Source: Diadema setosum
Lineage: Eukaryota > Echinodermata > Echinoidea > Diadematoida > Diadematidae
Reading direction: 5' to 3'
DNA: 64,000 nt
Assembly (NCBI GenBank): GCA_033980235.1
Contig: CM067065.1
Coordinates: 21,332,837 to 21,396,836 of the forward strand
Shown here: piece after piece, positions 60,402 to 64,000 of the stretch
Layout: every line of letters begins with the position of its first letter
How positions within the stretch are numbered: the first letter of the stretch is position 1
The notes under the pieces: model-generated
Told to the model about the DNA's origin: nothing
The model's input: the letters and a program-made list of their open reading frames with translations, nothing else
Databases searched by the model: none
Translations under genes and position numbers: made by a program

Positions 60402-61063
60402 TGTGACCGTGCATCACAAAGCGAACAAAATGTCGCACCCCTTGATTTTACTTGAGGGCTCAAAAAAGGTGAAACAGGTCAACCAAGTCAACATTTAGTT
60501 TTCCATGTTTTCTTAAAGAGCTACCATTCTTCTACATTATTCTTAATTAAGTTTAGGATCATAAAATGAATGGGAAAGTGCATTTTCAATAGTTTTTCTA
60601 CAACCCTTTTTTTGTAGAGTAGTGAGATCAGATATGTCTTGGAGGCCCCTTTTCATTTCCTGATAACCCTTTGCACACTCTTCATTTTCAAGTCTGGTAA
60701 CTTTTGAAGAGATAATGCTACTATACTTTATAGCTTGCATTAGTCATGAACAGAATATGTTAATAGAGCATGCTTAATTTCAATTTAATATGATAATCCC
60801 TTCATTGTTGTTGCTCCAGTGGTTTACATCCTTTTTTTTTGTCCCACTCATCACACAGCTAGCAAGGTTTGGTAGAGATTAAGCGCTTGAATAGAGAGAT
60901 ATAGACTCTTTTCTTGGTTCATACTTTCCTAGACTGTGTGCTTTCTTTCGAGTATTTAGATAGATCAGGAGAGTCCATCTTAGAGTCTGCTCTTTCAGGA
61001 TCTGCCCTTAACTAAAAATCCATGAGTGGCGACTTTTTGTTTGTTTTGTGGTGCAGGGTCACA
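60402..61063. mobile_element. GTGACC-family MITE, copy 2
   Basis: 662 bases. The left end is TGTGACCGTGCATCACAAAG and the right end is TTTTGTGGTGCAGGGTCACA, inverted like those of copy 1 (44455-45151). It is flanked by CATA on both sides (60398-60401 and 61064-61067), a candidate duplication. It splits the dispersed repeat also present at 38636-38960. Confidence 0.85.
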
Positions 61064-61352
61064 CATACTGTACTCATCTAACACTCTGCGAAAAAAAAAA
61101 TGGAGTTACCCACTCAAAAGTCTATTCTTGTATCATGTGGGTACCTCTGAGGGAAAGGGGGAAATAAACGGGAAAGTGAAAAACTTAAACTACAAAGAGT
61201 GCGGAAAACTGGAAAAGTCGGGGGAAAAAGGCAAATGTGTGAAAAAAGGGAACAGAAAATGGGAAGAAGAGGAAAAAAGAGGGAGAAAGAAAACCTAAAT
61301 TACGCAGTAAATCGGTTAATTTACACATACATCCGGTTATCTGAATGATAAA
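61064..61352. repeat. Dispersed repeat, right part of second copy
   Basis: Continuation of the copy shared with 38755-38960, including ACACTCTGCGAAAAA and GTGGGTACCTCTGAGGGAA, followed by an A/G-rich stretch. Confidence 0.6.
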
Positions 61353-61925
61353 GTATGACCTCGATTATCCGGTCATATCGGGACAAGTGAGCGTCCACAT
61401 AATCGATTTTGCCGGATAAGAGTTTTGCTCGAATACAACACTTTTTTTTTTTAAAGCATATCACACGGTAAGGGGTATACACATGTTATCAATGCAGTAA
61501 TTATATGATTATCTGCATGACATTGTCATGTTTCATACTTCAGTAAATGATTATTTGAACAAAACTGAAAATAAGTAAAATATGCATTTATTCTTTTTTT
61601 TTATATTGACCGACAATGAGATCGATATTACAAATCGTCGAATACTACCGCTGGGTTGTACTGTAACCACTGCTATGTACTCACTACTAGTGACCGCATC
61701 AGTCACTGACATCGTCTCTCGAACTGACTTCAAAATTACTGTCCGCTGCGATGATTGGAATATGTTCCGTCGTGTATTCGCACGATAATAGTTAGAAGCG
61801 TATTTGTTTTTGAGTGAGATTTGGCACTGAAAATACATGAAAACATAAAAAAGGGTACCAGCCAGTCGACGTCTGAATAAACAGAGAATCCGTATAATCG
61901 ATGGCTGGATGATCGAGGTCATACT
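61353..61925. mobile_element. Tigger/pogo-like non-autonomous element
   Basis: AGTATGACCTCGATTATCCG at the left is mirrored by GGATGATCGAGGTCATACT at the right, giving inverted ends of about 22 bases. Further ATCCGG/CCGGATAA and CCGTATAATCGA words lie inside both ends. Ends of the form CAGT...CCTCGATTATCC are typical of Tigger/jerky-type elements. The interior of about 570 bases has no transposase. Confidence 0.65.
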
Positions 61926-62097
61926 GTATACTCTGAATTCCCTTTGTCCGGAGGATGGATATCAGAAATTATTTTGTAGCATGCTTATCATAGACGGCGA
62001 AGATTTTTACAGAATCATTTGATTTCTCTTGGCCTATGAATGTGTACCTGTTCACTTTTTAGCAAGTAGTATACGAATCACAATGCCTCATACTTAC

Positions 62098-62286
62098 TTT
62101 ACAATTTTCGAGCTGTGAGGCCATTTTCATGAAGAATGCCCCATCTGCAAGCAGGTTGGGGCATTTGATATCGGCACGTTCGAGATGGGGCATATGGCAT
62201 AGAAATTTAGCCGTGTTTGATGCTGCTTCTGACGATGACTCTGCAGTCCAGCCTAATTCTCCAAATTCCATCGAAAGTTTGCGGAT
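62098..62286 (-). CDS. Leucine-rich-repeat exon of an NLR-like gene (partial)
   Basis: 189 bases, 63 codons, phase 0 at both ends. The acceptor is CCTTTTCTGCAG and the donor is GTAAGT directly after AATTGTAAA. The product starts IRKLSMEFGELGW and contains AKFLCHMPHLERADIKCP, then LLADGAFFMKMASQLENCK. The FLC.MP.L...... L..D.FF..M......CK pattern resembles the LRR exons of echinoderm and amphioxus NLR-type (NACHT-LRR) innate-immune proteins. Symmetric phase-0 exons of this kind can be added or lost without shifting the frame. No NACHT or death-domain exon is in the window. The family assignment is inference from pattern; the exon itself is well supported by its splice sites. Confidence 0.68.
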
Positions 62287-62894
62287 CTGCAGAAAAGGAA
62301 CAGAAGAAGGCAGAACTTCAAGACTATTCCATTTATTTTGCCCCATCCTTTTCTGTATTTTGTTCATATTTCCTGTAGAAATAAATCAAGACATTGAGAA
62401 AAACGTTACTTTCAAGTTTAGAAAAGAATCACGACTTTTCTATAAAAAAAATAAAAACGCACAAGAAAAGAGGCCATAGTATCGACTACACACCTCACCT
62501 CTGTAGGAAAGTCAATCAGATTCGGAAATTGTGTAGTGAAGTTTTTGTTTTACCCCAGATGCAAAAGTTATATTGGCAATCGGTTCATGTTGGTATTAAA
62601 ACGCAGGATATTGGAAAAGGGCAACTCATAAACCATTTGATATTATTGATAAAATGGATGATACTTTTGTTTTTCGAAGGAAAAGAGCAGGCCCCCATTG
62701 ATAAGAGAAATTAGAGCCAGAATGTTAGAAAGTCGAGAAGAAGAAAGGAAATTAGCAATGAAACGAGGTACGCTGGCCTTGCACAGCAGGAAATGGAATC
62801 AATTAATGACACGGTGATTCTTACTCCACATCTATTGCTACCTTTTTGTGCTTTTTGTTGTTGATTGTTTGGTGAACAGGTTCGGTGTTTGTGG

Positions 62895-62934
<40 letters not shown>

Positions 62935-63797
62935 CTGTGCTGGAGTGAGATATACCTGGAGTATGCCTATCTAGAGGGGGAAGTGTTGATGAGGTTATAC
63001 GGGTGAGCGATGAAGGGGTAATGTTTTATAGGTATGGATTATGTACAGACATTGATCATGTAGATTTGTAAAGCTTTTGTATGTATGTGTGTACATAGGT
63101 ACGTAGGCTTTTTGTTGACCCCTGATACATAGGTATGCAGGACTTTTGTTTGACCCCTTAACAATATTTGATTTCATTATCTAATAATTACTGCTGTGTC
63201 GAGTATACGGACGCAGTCAATGGGTATATTTTGTAATGTGTGTTGTACAATCATATAGGCTTTGCTGACCCATTAGGCATTATCAAAAATTGATCTTATA
63301 ATTATTGCGGGGATGACTATATTTGTGAAGCAGTTACTGTGTATTGTATAGTAGAATAATCAGAAATTGACACAATGGCAGTCGTAAGAATTATTTTTGT
63401 AATATTTTGATATACGTTTGAAATGTCACGCAGCAATCAACACAACTAAATGTTAAATTGCAATCAACGATGGATGATGGAATCCAAAATAAAATATTGT
63501 TTGGAACAAAAAAAAAGAAAAGATAAATTCTTTGGGGAACAATTCCAGCGCAACACTCTGGCTAGAAGTATCTATCTGTTTATTTCCAGCTACAGGTCAA
63601 CTAGCTTTGTTATTAGCTTCCCCCTACATTTTTTCTTTATTTCAATTAGATTGTCAGAAAAGACAATATCAACAGAAAGAAAATCGGGGGAAAATAACAA
63701 CACCCACGAATTTCCAAAAGTTCCGCTCTTAGACTCTTCCACTGAAAAAAAGTTCATTTGCATTATGGCATATATTATATGCAATCAAGTCTAATCT
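62287..63797. other. Anonymous sequence
   Basis: It should include an intron of the LRR gene. A (GT)n tract lies at 62898-62931. A 114-codon plus-strand frame at 63450-63794 has no domain and is AT-driven. Confidence 0.4.
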
Positions 63798-64000
63798 CAT
63801 TTAGTTTTGTTCGGTGTATGACGTAATGTCTGCAATGTTCTGGGCTGACATGGCTGATGAACACTCTCGTACGTTATACATGGTTTCCACGGCGAGAGAG
63901 GTGACCAAGTTAAAATCCATTTTAGTTTTGTTCGGTATAGAACACAGATACAGACCATCATTCGGACACTGTTGATATTTTAGTTTTGTTCGGTATAGAA
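63798..64000. repeat. Direct repeat reaching the window edge
   Basis: TTTAGTTTTGTTCGGT(A/G)TA occurs near 63800, 63921 and 63980. The last two extend to TATAGAA. Spacing is about 121 and 58 bases. The array may continue beyond the window. Confidence 0.65.

Overview
The window is metazoan nuclear DNA: AT-rich and gene-poor, with short exons bounded by GT/AG splice sites, long introns, and many microsatellites, satellites and small inverted-repeat transposons. A deuterostome, most likely an echinoderm such as a sea urchin (amphioxus or a hemichordate are possible), is suggested by three things: a Gmr1-type Ty3/gypsy element (a deuterostome group), an exon resembling the leucine-rich-repeat exons of the expanded NLR families, and the style of the repeats. 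The species is an inference; the sequence contains no diagnostic marker gene.

Layout. 1-8.6 kb holds only foldback or MITE-like repeats. 8.6-12.45 kb (minus strand) holds two coding exons of a small single-pass membrane protein. 12.5-15.3 kb is anonymous. 15.3-16.75 kb is a G-rich tandem array of about 275 bp units. 17.09-27.01 kb (minus) is a very young LTR retrotransposon in the order LTR, gag-PR-IN, RT-RNase H, LTR, followed by a second truncated gag. Its pol is split by an 852 bp TA-flanked inverted-repeat transposon. 28.2-29.43 kb is an array of 158 bp monomers packed with nuclear-receptor DR1-like motifs. 31.5-35.33 kb (minus) is a two-exon CD225/dispanin-family gene whose intron carries a 94 bp-armed hairpin. 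36.2 kb holds a LINE tail.

40.7-54.3 kb is a mosaic: an old segmental duplication, nested DNA transposons (41.2-43.3 kb), a roughly 266 bp satellite and a larger tandem duplication (44.1-48.1 kb), and a decayed LINE (50.7-53.76 kb, minus). 55.5-59.2 kb looks like a large foldback element with minisatellite arms. 60.3-62.0 kb has two more DNA transposons. 62.1-62.3 kb (minus) is one LRR exon of an NLR-like gene. The window ends inside a new direct repeat.

Host coding evidence is confined to three genes, none fully resolved (the dispanin gene lacks only its upstream exon). The retroelement is the best preserved coding locus. Coordinates of exons and element ends come from reading splice and terminal motifs by eye, without transcripts or database searches.
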